In this document: piece by piece, positions 43,417-54,955 of the stretch
Layout of the letters: each line of letters begins with the position of its first letter
Numbering within the stretch: position 1 is the first letter of the stretch
Source of the DNA: Lasiosphaeria ovina
Lineage: Eukaryota > Ascomycota > Sordariomycetes > Sordariales > Lasiosphaeriaceae
Reading direction: 5' to 3'
Length of the DNA stretch: 64,000 bases
Assembly (NCBI GenBank): GCA_033439765.1
Contig: JAULSN010000002.1
Location: 6,634,001 to 6,698,000 of the forward strand
Position numbers and translations under genes: made by a program
The notes under the pieces: model-generated
Told to the model about the DNA's origin: nothing
The model's database searches: none
The model's input: only the letters and a program-made list of their open reading frames with translations

Positions 43417-46400
43417 CGTGTTGGTTGTGGTGTCCTCCTCTTGCCCCAGCGTATTATGCACAGTCTAGATGTCCCCAGCCGACCAAGTCATCCAGTCCAA
43501 AGGTGCCAAATCCGTCCGGCGGCGAGAAGATAGAATCGAGGACACGTAGAGCGGACGGCCGGCCGCGTAGTTGTATGAACCTGCTCCCTTGCCGCTTATG
43601 GAAGCAGGTCTGTTGATCGATGATCGAAAAAAGGCGAGGTCGAAGAGAAGCGGGACCCGCCCGGCGAAGGGAAGGAGAAGTTTGAAGTATCCTCCTGCCA
43701 GTCAGTGAAGACGTGACGGTGGAAGTAAGCTGAAGTGAGAAGGAAGGAGGGAGGGGGGGAGGGCAGAGGGCCGCGGGGAGGGGTAGTAAGAATAGAACAA
43801 AAGAGATTAAGCAGTGCCCAAAGAAACGGCCATTACGCGGAAGGAGACTGGGCAGGAACCATGCGAGGGAGATCAAGATCCCCCCGGCGGAAGTATATGG
43901 TCTCACGGGTGGGCCTCTGGACAAGCCAAAGGGGCGAATGGGAGATGTAGATTCGGGGAAAGACTGGGGAAGGGGTACGATGTAGAGGCAGATCGCGTAC
44001 AGAGGAAGAGGGACGGTCTAGGCCTGCGTAGATCTATGGCGTGAGTTCTCAGAAAATCGAATGTCGAAGGGTGACAGAAGGAACAGACGAGACCATGTTC
44101 AGGGGAGACAGGTCAAGGCCAGTTGCGACAACGAGAGCACCCGGCCAATGGCATGGAAGAACCGGACGAAGCTGGGCGGAGATCACGAGAGGCCATCGAG
44201 GTCCATCGAGGTCGGACAACAAGGGCGCCATGGGAGGGCAGCGGAGCCCAACCCCAAACTCGGGATGGCCAGGGGCACCACGGGAGGTGGGGAGTGCAGC
44301 ATGGTGGACTCGCAATTGGCAGGTGTCCCATATTGACTGCTCGAAAGATTATGGTGCAAAAAACATCGAATCGCGCAAGGGCGAGGGTGAGACTAGCAGG
44401 GCCGGTGGCTAGTCAGGCGCGCGCACGTCGGTGTGTCGTAGGGGTAGAGGGTGGAGGCCGAGGGTCGATTGAGACCTGACACGGCGACGATGCCGCAAAC
44501 GGGCAGGGCAATGGAGGCCCTGTAGCGACTGCTAGGCTCGGCGACAGGCGCTGTGGCAGCAAAAACAGCGACAAGCAAGCGCATGGCATGTTGGACAATT
44601 TCCGCCTGCTGGGGGCGTGTGTGAGTTGTTGTATGATCGCCCAGCGACAATGCGCCGCCAGCGGTGCAAAGCGCCATGGCATTGTCGGATCGACGGGTTG
44701 ATGTAACATGCAGAGTCGGAGGAGGTCGCCAAACTCGAGACGGGTCCAGGACTTGAGGCGCACGCTGTTCCACCGTGCCCACAATTGGACGCACAGGCCA
44801 GGGCGCTGGCCGGGGGGCCAATGGACCCCTCGATTGGCCAGCGAGTCTCTGCGCCGCATCTGTTGTGCAGTTTCCCGCTCCGAAACGCCGTCATTTGTCA
44901 CCTCTGATATTGTTCCGGCGGCAATTGTAGACGGCACAGCAGGCCCAACATCGACACAATGGGCTTGCTGCGATGCATTTGGCATATGATTGCTTTGTTG
45001 AGCGGGACTACACTGCTGTGCTGCCCCAAAGAACTCTCGTGTTCACGGCTGCTTTTCGGCCTGCGCTAACAGGCCCGCGAGCCGGCGTTTGGGTAACATT
45101 TTCTGCGACGCTGGTGTGTGTCGGCCCTGGTTCAGACGAGGCATCGAACCCAGCCACCAGCCACGGCAGCCACTGGCCAAGACCTTAGAGGCCCCAGTTT
45201 TGGCCTTATCAAGATCAGCCTTTTCCGTATCGGGACAGGCAAGCCACAATCTGCCCCACAGCCGTCGAGGCATCGAGACAGGGGCTGCACCTCCTGTGCC
45301 CCACCACGAGGCAGGGAGAGCTGGGGTGGGGTATGTATTTTCCCGAGTGCCCCAGACTCCAAACGACTTTGGAACACACGAGTCGGGCATTTCTAGCCAA
45401 TGGTTTCGACAAGTCGTGCGATCTTGATGCAATGTTTTTGCGACGTTCAATGCAGCTCGCAAGTCGAACCGCAACTTTAAGCGTGCAGGCGCTTATTGGC
45501 AGCACATGTGCTTCGTGTCGTGCAGGCGTTCCTGCGGGTTCGTCGACCGTTGTCGAGACGCCACGACCCAGCGGTGAGAGTGCGGCGGCCGACGTTTGGC
45601 TGTGGCGCGGCGCCCTACGGGAGGCACGGCGCAGCACCCCTCCCGTCGGGCGCCGGCTGAGGTCGGGGCCCCCAACCTGAGCCTCAAATCCCTAGCCCAA
45701 AGCTCGTTCTCGGGACTGAGGCTCCCACTCCCCTGCGGCCTACGCCGGTTACAGCCCCGTTCATGCTGACGCAGCGTCCGAACTTTGGAAAACCATAGTC
45801 AAGGTCACGACTTACTTTCTGGCCAGACCTCCGCCAGACTTCAAAATGCCGAGTTCCCGCTCATTCTTTCTCCCTGACCAAAGCGCGACCGTAGCCCAAG
45901 TCCGATAAAGCTGTGGGGATCCGCGGGGGGCACGGGCGAGAAGCGCCAGCCAACGTCGGTGCGTCTGCATCAAACTGTTATCCCTCGGTTCATGCTTGTT
46001 TCGATCGACGTGTGCATTAAAATCTTACTCCTCTTCATTTCCACCCTCCTCTCCTGGCCGCGCACGATATAGTACGATTATGTTTGTTAGGGGTGTTTCG
46101 AAGCGGTTCAGGCCCGCCTCATAAACATTCTCGCCCAACCGCCCCTGCCTTCTGTAACAGCCAACAGCAATGCACCACCACCAACGCTCGACGCTGACAA
46201 CGCACACCCCTTTTCATCATACTGCTGTCCAGCTCCAGCTTCCCCCCACCCACCCGCAACGTTTCAATGGATCCTCTGCACCTGCAGCGACAGTCCCACG
46301 GATCGCCAGGCTAAATATAGGATCACCACCAAAAGCGATGTCGTTCGAGGCTTCTGGCGGCAGCAGCCCACCGCACAGACTCCCGGAGCGTTTCGATGGT

Positions 46401-48798
46401 GAGCTAATCCAGGAACCCAACGACCTGTATCATTAGACGTGGGCTCTCAAGGAACCTGCTTTTTGATGCACAAACAGCCAGCTTGCCAACGGGCCTGTGA
46501 TCCTACGCGCACTGCCGGCATCACCAGTCAGTCCCGTGCAATGCAGGCGGTGCTGACTGCAAGTGATGGTCTCGATGTGCTCCCCCAACAGTCACAGGTC
46601 TGGAAGCCAATCCTGGGCTGATACTGGTCTGATCTCGGGGCGCGCGGTTGGTGTCAACTCGTCGAGATTTGTCTGAAATTCTCTGATGTTTGTGATTTAA
46701 TCCGAAGAAAACGTGCGTTAGCTGATGAAACGTATCACGGTCCAACTCGAGACGGAGTAAAGGTATCATCCGACAACCCAGACAATCCCGGACAGATGTG
46801 TCTACCAGGTCCCTAGTGATCACCCGATGTTGAACCTCTGAGTAATAGGGAAAGAAGAGAGCGAATTGCCTTGGACTCCAGACCCTGCTTCTAACTCTTC
46901 GGAGCAAAGCCGCCAACGCGAGAAAAGTTGACGCGAGAAGTGATTTCGTAGCAAGAGAGAGCGAAAAATCCTCCCTGTATGGGCTGAGAGTAGAGACCTA
47001 CACGGTGCTCATGTAGACTTTCCCAATTTTATAACCCACGTAGACTGCGAAGATGGTCAGCCCCGAGACTGGGAGTTCAAGTCATTTTACATATATACTC
47101 GTGACCTGCTTAACTGCATCCATTTTAGTGTGTGCATGATGATGAGTAGGTGTCAGTCATTTCACTGTTGTGATGGGCCTAACTGCGAACGTCCCTCCTT
47201 GAGCAAACGAAATACAATTTAGTCGTGACCCATTTGATGAAATTTGCCGCGTTAGTTTCCCACGAACCTGATTTACCTATCTCTCGATAGCCCAATGATA
47301 GTAAACGGTCACGAAGTGTCCTGAGAGCCAAGGTAGTCATATCCGGAGATAGAAATAGTACGTGCTAACGAACTGGGTCCGGTGTTGTTGAGAGTGGGCT
47401 GCTCGTCCATAATTATTCCCGGTATTCTCGTTGATTGGCTTCGTCAGTGCTTGCGTGGCAACGTCGGTAACCAGGCATCATACCCGATCTTCTGGATACA
47501 GACGTCTATCAAAATATATGATTAGATTCTAGATACCACGTAGTACACATTATATGGAAAGGTAGCGGAGGCTCTCATTCACTTGAAGTGGGGGTACAAT
47601 GCTTGTTGACGTGCACCGGTAAAGCTCGACATGTTTTTTTATGGCAGAGCAGATGGACAACCCGCCCCCCCCCTCCAAGTCCCTGGCGCCGCCTATCCCG
47701 AGATCAGGAAGCTGAGTCTCCCTGCTGCTTTCTAATAGTCTAGTTCTAAACATGGCAAACATTTCAAGTCCCCAAAATAGAAATCTGCACAGCTTGGATT
47801 TGTCTAAAAGTGTGAAATGGAGCAACGAACTGTACTCTAACTAGTTTTAATCATGTACAAATAATTTTAACCCGTGACCAAAGAACAATGGGGAAGCCCG
47901 GTTGTCCAAGCACACAACTCGGGCCAAGACTTGGGGAAACACAGTGGCAACCGTCTCGGACGGGAAGGAGACCAGCACCCACCCACTAACCTGGTTGTAT
48001 TAGGCTGAAGGCAGCCCCAACGTTGACTGGCGACCTGCTAGAAACCGACTGCCACCACCGTGCCATCCGAATTACCGACACGGGAACCGGAGATTTTCTG
48101 CCATGCAGATTGGGCAGTAGTCAATGTCCCGGCCCGTCACTCAAGCAGCGAGCCCGCTGATTGGCAGGCTAAAACCACCACGAGCAACACTCATCGGCCT
48201 GGTGGTCACCATCTCAGGAATCCGCGGCCTGTCCGCACAGAGCCAATCTACCGTATCGCGTCGCAAATTCTTTTGCGATGTACGGCATCCGAGTCCCACT
48301 TCATCCCACTTCGAGATAGCAGCGAGCGCCGTCATTGCTGCTCTAGAGTCTCGATGACGTCTCGCTCCGCAGTCGGCATCCGCGGGGGCGATCACTGCAC
48401 AAATACCCATGTGGCATGTCGAGTGGGAATCACACCTCCCTGGCACGTTGCCGTCGCGGCACACCACTGGACGTGCACCAATCCTTCTAGGTAGATATAT
48501 TACCTTCCGAGAAGGTAGCCTCTCGGTATATCTCGTGTTCCCATTATAGCCCTGGATGGCGTGGTGGCGTTCTCCCACCCGCGGGCCGGGCGTATTGTTA
48601 TTATCGGTGCTCATATTGACCTGGTAGTTTATAGCAGCCCCCCCGGAAAGATCTTTGGCCTGGCATTCCTTTCCCGTCTTGTTTCGTTTCGTATCTTCGC
48701 CTTCCACACACACACGCCCCCAACGAGCGGAGGAATAGGAATGGTCTCCTGAGCGGCACACCGAGCGCCCTCGCCGCCCGACAGATCAACAAACAACA
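43417..48798. other. Long gene-free stretch
   Basis: Over 5 kb without a gene I can support. 43.4-45.7 kb is GC-rich with overlapping open frames on both strands but no motif or splice-consistent model. 46.17-46.44 kb has a short Pro/His-rich frame, MSFEASGGSSPPHRLPERFD, followed by a GTGAGC-like donor, possibly a first exon without visible continuation. 46.9-47.9 kb is AT-rich and includes a repeat copy. Confidence 0.4.
47040..47230 (-). repeat. Dispersed repeat family A, partial diverged copy 4
   Basis: Plus-strand text CATTTCACTGTTGTGATGGG, CCTAACTGCGAACGTCCC and CGAAATACAAT aligns with CATTTCACTTTTGTGACAAA, CCTAACTGTGGAAGCTCC and CGAAATATAAT at 36070-36150. Only part of the family is present. 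Confidence 0.45.
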
Positions 48799-50222
48799 AT
48801 GAAACTCTTTCTCCTGCCAAGGGCGTTGGTCGTCGCGATACTCGGCACGCATCATTATGGGGGGCTTTCTCTGGCGGCCGCGGCCGGGACGTGCTCGCGG
48901 ACCGTAACGGCGCAGGCCGGCGACACGTGCGCGTCCATCGCCGCGGCGTCGGGCATCACGGTGACGCAGTTCCTGCGCGGCAACCCGACCATCACCAAGT
49001 GCGAGAGCCTAGCCGTCGGCACCCAGTACTGCGTCGACCCGGCGTTCGTCGCCTCGACCCCCGGCAAGTCGGTCGCCACGGCCACGACTGGGGCCGGCGC
49101 CGCCGTGCCCACGTTGCAGGTAACCCAGGACGGGCAGTGCGGAGGCAGCCTCACCTGCCTGGGGTCGTCGTACGGACAGTGCTGCTCGCCCCACGGCTGG
49201 TGCGGCAAGACCACCGACCACTGCGGCGCCGGCTGCCTGGCCGACTTTGGGCTGTGCGGCGAGGCCGGCGTGGTGCCGTCGTCGTCGGTTGTGGCGACGA
49301 CGCCGGGGAACCCGACGTCGGTCAGCGTCAGCACCGGAGTCACCAGCGGTGTTGGCGGCGGCGGAGGAGGAGTGTCAGTCACGCAGACCGTGTTCGTGAC
49401 GCAGACGGTGCAGACCACCGCAACCGTCAAGCAGACGAACACCCAGGTCGTCGTCGTCACCACAACAACCGCAGCCGCTGTAGCGACGCAGACGCGCACC
49501 GTCCAGACAACACAGACGGTGCAGACGACCCAAGTCGTCCAGCTAACGCAGACGATCCAAAAGACGCAGACGATCATGGTCACGGTGCCGCTGGGCACCA
49601 ACTACGTGCTCGTGACGTCGACGAGCGTCGAGACCAGCACGCAGGTAGTCCCCGTGACCAGCAAGGTGGTCGTGACGCAGAGCAGCATCATCTTCACCAG
49701 CTCGACCGTCACCACCATCCGCACCATCACCATCACCGACGCCGGCCGCTGCGCCTCGTCGGCCAGGACCCTGCATGTGCCGCGCGCCACGGGCGTGCCG
49801 ATGATGGCGGGCGGCGTCATGCTGGCCCAGCCCTCGCCGATCCAGGTCGGCGTCTCGCCGGGATGTGAGTTCTGCAATTCTGTGCGGGAAACGTGCGGTC
49901 GCAACGAGCTAATGTTCTGTTTTTCAATTCTAGGCCAGACGTTTTACCAGGTCAGGAATGAGGACAGCTGCGAGGGAATTGTGGATAAGCACAAGGGGTC
50001 TCTGCGTCTGGAGGACTTGTGAGTTTTTCCTACACGTTGTCTCGAAGACAATGACTACCAGACACTGACACATGGCTGACATTCGTTCCGTGTAGTTACA
50101 ACTGGAATACCCAGATAACCGTAAGTTATATGTCACTCAATTCATGGGCAATCACTAATCAGCAATCTTAGGACGACTGCCAAGGGCTCTGGTTGGGGCA
50201 CTGGGTTTGTGTTGGAGTGTGA
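48799..50222 (+). CDS. Secreted LysM-CBM18-LysM chitin-binding protein, four exons
   Basis: Model: join(48799..49864, 49934..50018, 50096..50120, 50172..50222), 408 residues. The introns (69, 77 and 51 nt) have GTGAGT, GTGAGT and GTAAGT donors, and all phases agree. It has a signal peptide (residues about 1-29). LysM 1 spans about residues 32-79 (CSRTVTAQAGDTCASIAAAS, NPTITKCESLAVGTQYCV). A hevein-type CBM18 spans about residues 111-154 (GQCGG, GQCCSPHGWCG, CGAGC, GLCG, with the eight cysteines in order). A 200-residue Thr/Val/Gln-rich linker (TQTVQTTQ-like repeats) follows, then LysM 2 split over exons 2-4 (CQTFYQVRNEDSCEGIVDKH, FYNWNTQIT, DDCQGLWLGHWVCV). Both domain types bind chitin or GlcNAc oligomers. 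In fungi such proteins protect the wall or sequester chitin fragments. Which applies here cannot be told. The 25-nt exon is unusually small. Confidence 0.9.
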
Positions 50223-50614
50223 TTCTCGCCGGTGTGAAGAGCTGTTTACATGGCGAGAAGCAGAAAAATGAGACAACATCCATGTGGTAGGTTAACACTG
50301 GATGTAGCAAGGCATGGATCTTCGATAAAGCTCAACTGCCTGCTGGGGACAGAATAGGAGACAAATGTACCCCGAAATAGATTCGGAGTAGACTTCCCAA
50401 GTGCCTGCTCTAATTAGTTTTTTAAAAGCCTAGGTACTTATGCCTACCGGTAGCATATACAAGTCATCGAAGCAGCCACAGTAGCACGTCTTACGTGAAT
50501 GGTTAAAATAAATAGGTCGTCAAACGCCGAGTAACTTCTGGGCCGAACTCATGCTTAGCTAAGTTACCAAGAACATATTACTCAGTTCTCTCAAACTTTA
50601 TTAACTTGAACATT
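50223..50614. other. Intergenic region between convergent genes
   Basis: 3' sides of both neighbours. AT-rich, nothing recognisable. Confidence 0.5.
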
Positions 50615-51325
50615 TTAAAGGTCGTCATCGCCAGTCACAGAGTCCCCGAAAACTGACAGCTCAACCGCCCCTTGAATTAACGCATCAAACCCATTCTCCC
50701 GCCCAGGTCCTCCAGGAACATCATCCCTGACATGCACCTTTCCCGACCGCCCAACGGCCTCGCCGGCAGCGTCCAGCGCAACTGCAAAAACTACAAACCG
50801 CGACCCCAACACCCTCACAGCCTCCTCCGAAACCTCAAACGTAGTCTCGAACGACACCTTTGCCTTAGCCCCCAGCCTGTGCGTCACCGTTCCCGCATCC
50901 GCCTCCCCTCCCACCGCCTCGGCATAAAACACCCACTCGCGGGCTACCGTATCGCCGTTCCACGAGACATGCGCCACGACCACCTTGTCACCCCAGAGCG
51001 CGACCAGCGCCGGCGTCTCGCGCGAGCGGCCCGCCCACGCGAAGCGGAAGCCGCGGTAGCTCTGCACGGCGCCCGCGGCGTCCAGGAACGCGTGGAACAC
51101 GGGCGCTGCATCATCGTCGCCATCAGCACCGACGCGGAACTCGGACACCGCGCCGCTGCTGCCCCAGTTGACGAACACGCTGCCCACCTCCCCGTTTCCT
51201 GCCGGCAGCACCTGCGCGTTGCCCTGCGAGGCGGCGACCAGGCCGCCGGGCGCGCGGAAGCGGTGCACCTCGCGCGCCGTGCGGGGCACGGCCGTGTGGT
51301 TCAGCTGCACGATGCGCGCGCTCGA

Positions 51326-51357
<32 letters not shown>

Positions 51358-52527
51358 ACGGCGACGAAGAGCTAGCAGCGCTGTTATCGAAGAAGGAGAT
51401 GGTTTCGATTGCACCGTCGGCGGAGCGCCACAGGAAGCGCGCGTCATGCTGGAACGCGAACGCGGTGCTGCTTTCTTTTGGGTTGTCGTCGTTGTTGTTG
51501 TTGTTGTCGTTGTCGTTGCTGTTTCGGGGGAGCAGGGTGAAGGACGAGTTGCGCCCGCCGAGTTGCCAGATCACCCTCCCGTCGCGCCCGGACACCTTGT
51601 AGATGGTGCTCGTGTGCCGGCCGGACAGCAGGTAGTTACCTTCATCGTCCTTGTCGATGCTGTTGAGGTGGAAGTAGTCCCACGCGTCGCCGCTCGTGGT
51701 GCCCGTGCTGCCGCGGAGGGGGGTGGCGCTGTCTGGGAGTGCGTTAGCCAGGGACTAGGGAAGTTATCCAGTTGCCGTTTGCTGGGTTGTAGGTTGTGGG
51801 AGAGGGCGGAAGAGGAGGAGTTAGAGACGTGCGCATACCAGCGGGATCGGCAAAATCAAGCGAGTGCCCTTCGAACAGCAGCTCGCCGGTCTCAATGTCG
51901 AGTTCTGCAGGGGATTATTCGTTGTCAGCCACGAACCAGAAAAACAGATGCGGACTGGAGGCACGCACCCTGCCACACGCCGTCGACAATCCACTGCTGG
52001 TCCTCGGCGCCGCCGTACGGCCCGAGATTGTACGGCGTGGGCTGGTAGATCTCGACCAGCGCCGTCTTCTCGTTGACAATCCGAAACTCGTGGATTGACA
52101 CCAGCTTGTGCAGGCTCTGCAAGTTGGCAACGGGGCGGTACGTCTCGTCAAGCAGTGCCACCGTGCCGTAGCCGTGGCCGTGGAGCGGGTTGAGCGTGCC
52201 CTGGAACGCCTGCAGCGCCGTCTGCCCCCTGTACTTTGTCACCTGGAAGTTGCCCACCCAGCCGGCAAAGTAGCCGAGGCTGCTCCAGACCAGGTCCCCG
52301 TCGTTGCGGAAGATGTACGCGGCGGGCTGCTCGGGGGCGGCGTGCGGGCCGTTGGATGCCGGGTACGGCGTCACGAAGATGTAGCCGGGCGCGACGTCGT
52401 CGGTGGCGGGGATGGTGATGTTGAGGCGCGGCGGCGAGAGGTCCGGCCGTGAGCGGTATTGCCAGTCGGCGAGTGCGTGATGTGCGGTCAGCGCAAGCAG
52501 TCCAAACAAGGTGGCAAACCGATTCAT
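50615..52527 (-). CDS. Secreted arylsulfotransferase-family (ASST) protein, three exons
   Basis: Model: complement(join(50615..51732, 51839..51904, 51969..52527)), 580 residues. Introns of 106 and 64 nt have donors GTATGC and GTGCGT, and all junctions are in phase 1. It has a signal peptide (MNRFATLFGLLALTAHHALA). The body matches fungal arylsulfotransferase-like beta-propeller proteins: PGYIFVTPYP, GDLVWSSLGYFAGWVGNFQV, LTYWQG-type text (here ALQAFQGTLNPLHGHGYGTV), LVSIHEFRIV and, in exons 2-3, IDIETGELLFEG and WDYFHLNSIDKDDEGNYLLS. RHTSTIYKVSGRDGRVIWQL and FAFQHDARF follow. Bacterial members transfer sulfate between phenols, but the activity of fungal members is unproven. A low-complexity loop of Asn/Asp (near 51510) and a Ser run (about 51320-51370) interrupt the propeller. 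No C-terminal membrane helix is seen. Confidence 0.85.
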
Positions 52528-53636
52528 CGTGAGTTTGGGCCTTGACGGGGCAACATATAAACCGAAGGTTCAGAAACTAGAATTAGCACTCTGAATTTTT
52601 CAAAGCACTTCGTCTTGTGTTATATAATTAGTACAAAGTTATCGGTTTTGAATGTTTCTGATGGATAGTGCAGTAGTTCCATGATGGCGTGCTGGCGCAG
52701 TGGCATCATCAGCTCACCGTGAGTGGACGGGATTTGGTGCATCAGGCCTTCAGGGCTAGGTTGGGGAAGCGCTGGGCTGACGCCATCAGCCCAGGCGATT
52801 GCTCATTCCAGGCGCTGAACGCCCACAACCCTTATATTCTTCCGAGCAATAGTGTGATTTTCAGGCCGCGGGGCTAATGAAAGTTTGACAGGGGTATTAG
52901 GCCAGGAAGGGAAACAGCTCAATGGCAAAGCTGCTGCTCGCATACCAAGCCCTTGCCTACGGTAGGTATTTACCTAATTAAGCCAGGTCCAGGGCGGCGA
53001 ATCTTTCCTCGAACCTCGCGCAGAAGGAGCTCCACTTTGATTCCATGTTTTTTTTTTCGTTGCCATTAGCAGCAGCGACCCCTGGTTCTTTCCATCCTCC
53101 CTGTTTCCCACAAAACACGGGCTGACCCGAGCTGGCTCTGGGCTGCAGCCGCAGCGCTACGATGCTCCACAGGTCTTGAGGATCACTGGCCGTGGAGCGA
53201 CCGACCCTTCACTCTGCGTTGCCTCTCCCGCCCTTTCGGTCGATAACGCCCTGGTCACTGCTCACACCTCCGAGGAAGTGTCTGGCACTCTAAACACGGT
53301 TATTTTGTTCCTCTCGAATAAAATGCTCAAGGCAAGTGACGAGCTGCCCCTCTTCCTCCTCTTGCTCCCCTGGCTATTTAACACGACTTGGACTAACGGA
53401 CGAGCAACACAGCCCAGCCTTTGATTTTCCGTTGGAGAGGGACCTGATGACTTCGCACTTCAAACCCCACCGCTCACCAGAGCTCTCGCCTTCGTTTTCC
53501 TCCCTCATATACCCACCGACCTTAAGTTAGAGATGAGATACCGCCCCAGGGTCACTGGGGATGCTGGTACATCCTTTCCGTTCTTGGGTTTTCTCCCTGC
53601 GGCCGACCTCTGACTCTTCGGTCGTCATAGAATTGT

Positions 53637-54070
53637 GGAGTATGCAGTGAGAGAGCAGCCCCAAAACGCCACTACGATACTCAGCAACTGAAACCTAACG
53701 CGGTGGTCGGCCTGCTGTGGCTATGAGTAGGCACCCGAGACCTTTGGGAGGAGACTTGAGGCTGCTTGCTTATAGGGAAGAACCTATCGTGGCTATGGCG
53801 ACGTTTCATTCGGGGAGTGGTAGTCTGAGCCGGATTCTTTCAACGCGGATCTATGTAGTTGCAGGCGATCTGTTTCTCGGTTCTGCGCTCTGCCCGCCCT
53901 CTAGCCCAACACCTTGTTGCACATCGGCGGCACGGCGAGCCTTGATCTTCGCTATTATCGGCCTTCTAGGAATATGCAACGGGAGAGCGAGCCCAAAACT
54001 CCGTTGAGACACTCAGCAGCCAAACCAGACGGCCGGCCGACCGGTTGCGGTTATGGGTGACCAGACGTCC
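53637..54070 (+). repeat. Imperfect direct duplication, about 330 bp apart
   Basis: 53637-53742 (GTATGCAGTGAGAGAGCAGC, GATACTCAGCAACTGAAACC, GTGGCTATGAGTAGGCACCC) aligns with 53970-54070 (ATATGCAACGGGAGAGCGAG, GACACTCAGCAGCCAAACCA, GCGGTTATGGGTGACCAGAC). Flanking text upstream of each is also similar. It is non-coding. Confidence 0.5.
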
Positions 54071-54639
54071 CGTCCGGGGGGAGAGAAGAGGTTCGAGAGG
54101 AGGACTGACTAAGAGTCACAGCAGTTAAAGGACCATAAATACCTCAGGTAGCCAGGTAATTGATTACTCTAGTCTAGACAATTTGAAACCAGCCAATCGT
54201 AGCTTTTTATTTCTTTTAGCCGTCCTCGCTTGTTCTCCTCCGCGGACTTGCTGTTCACTGAAACAGTTTTTGCCACCTTTCTTCATGTCTCAACTGTGGT
54301 CCATCGGGGCCGCATTAGCCGTGCGATTCAGTGGCACGTTCTTCTGTGATTTGTTGTTGTTGAACCAAACTGCCAGGCAGCTGCTGCCTTGCCGTGGCTA
54401 TGCTGGCAAGCACCCTTGCAGCCCTGGTTCGTTTGCTAGGAAGGCTAGTTCTGGTGGCCCGCTGCTAGGGACTTCACACTCTTGTCCAGACTCAACTTGA
54501 ACCAGAACGGGACTGTAAGTTTAAAGGATTACCAACATTATCTTAGGTAATTTGCATAGTCTCGCTGTAACGTTTGATTCTCAAACTCCGGTGTTACCAT
54601 TCAGTAGTGCGTAAAGATACTTGTGCTAGCTTGTTTATA

Positions 54640-54955
54640 TAGTCAGACCTATACATAACGATCAGAATAATAACGATAACCTGGGCATAACGATAAAATC
54701 TTAATTCCCAGCGAAATTTATATGGGTTTAACGATAAACCTAGCTTTTAAGATAATCGTTAGAAATCCTACTTAGTAATACATACAAATCGTTAAAGTCA
54801 GGTCGGACTTGACCCTGTGAGAGCCCCACTTTAGGGGTGCATAGGCCACTTTTGCGCTAAATGGAGGAAGCCCCACCAACTGCAGTTAACGATAATCTGG
54901 CTTTAATGATCAGAACCTCCGTTCCCGACCTGATCGTTATATACAGGTCTGACTG
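54640..54955. mobile_element. MITE with 26-bp TIRs and TA target site (Tc1/mariner-pogo type)
   Basis: The left end starts TAGTCAGACCTATACATAAC. The right end read in reverse complement starts CAGTCAGACCTGTATATAAC. Over 26 bp the two inverted repeats differ at three or four positions, and both continue into ACGATCAG. TA dinucleotides flank both ends (54638-54639 and 54956-54957), the target duplication of Tc1/mariner/pogo elements. The 316-bp interior has no ORF but carries repeated AACGAT/ATCGTT motifs in both orientations. It is therefore non-autonomous and would need a transposase encoded elsewhere. Confidence 0.8.

Noticed and set aside
48891..49868. 325-codon ORF in another frame of the LysM gene
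   Set aside because: Asp/Arg/His-rich frame shadow; the accepted frame has a signal peptide, ordered cysteines and LysM motifs.
50732..52048. 438-codon plus-strand ORF opposite the ASST gene
   Set aside because: Arg/His-rich antisense frame; the minus strand matches the ASST family in three in-phase exons.
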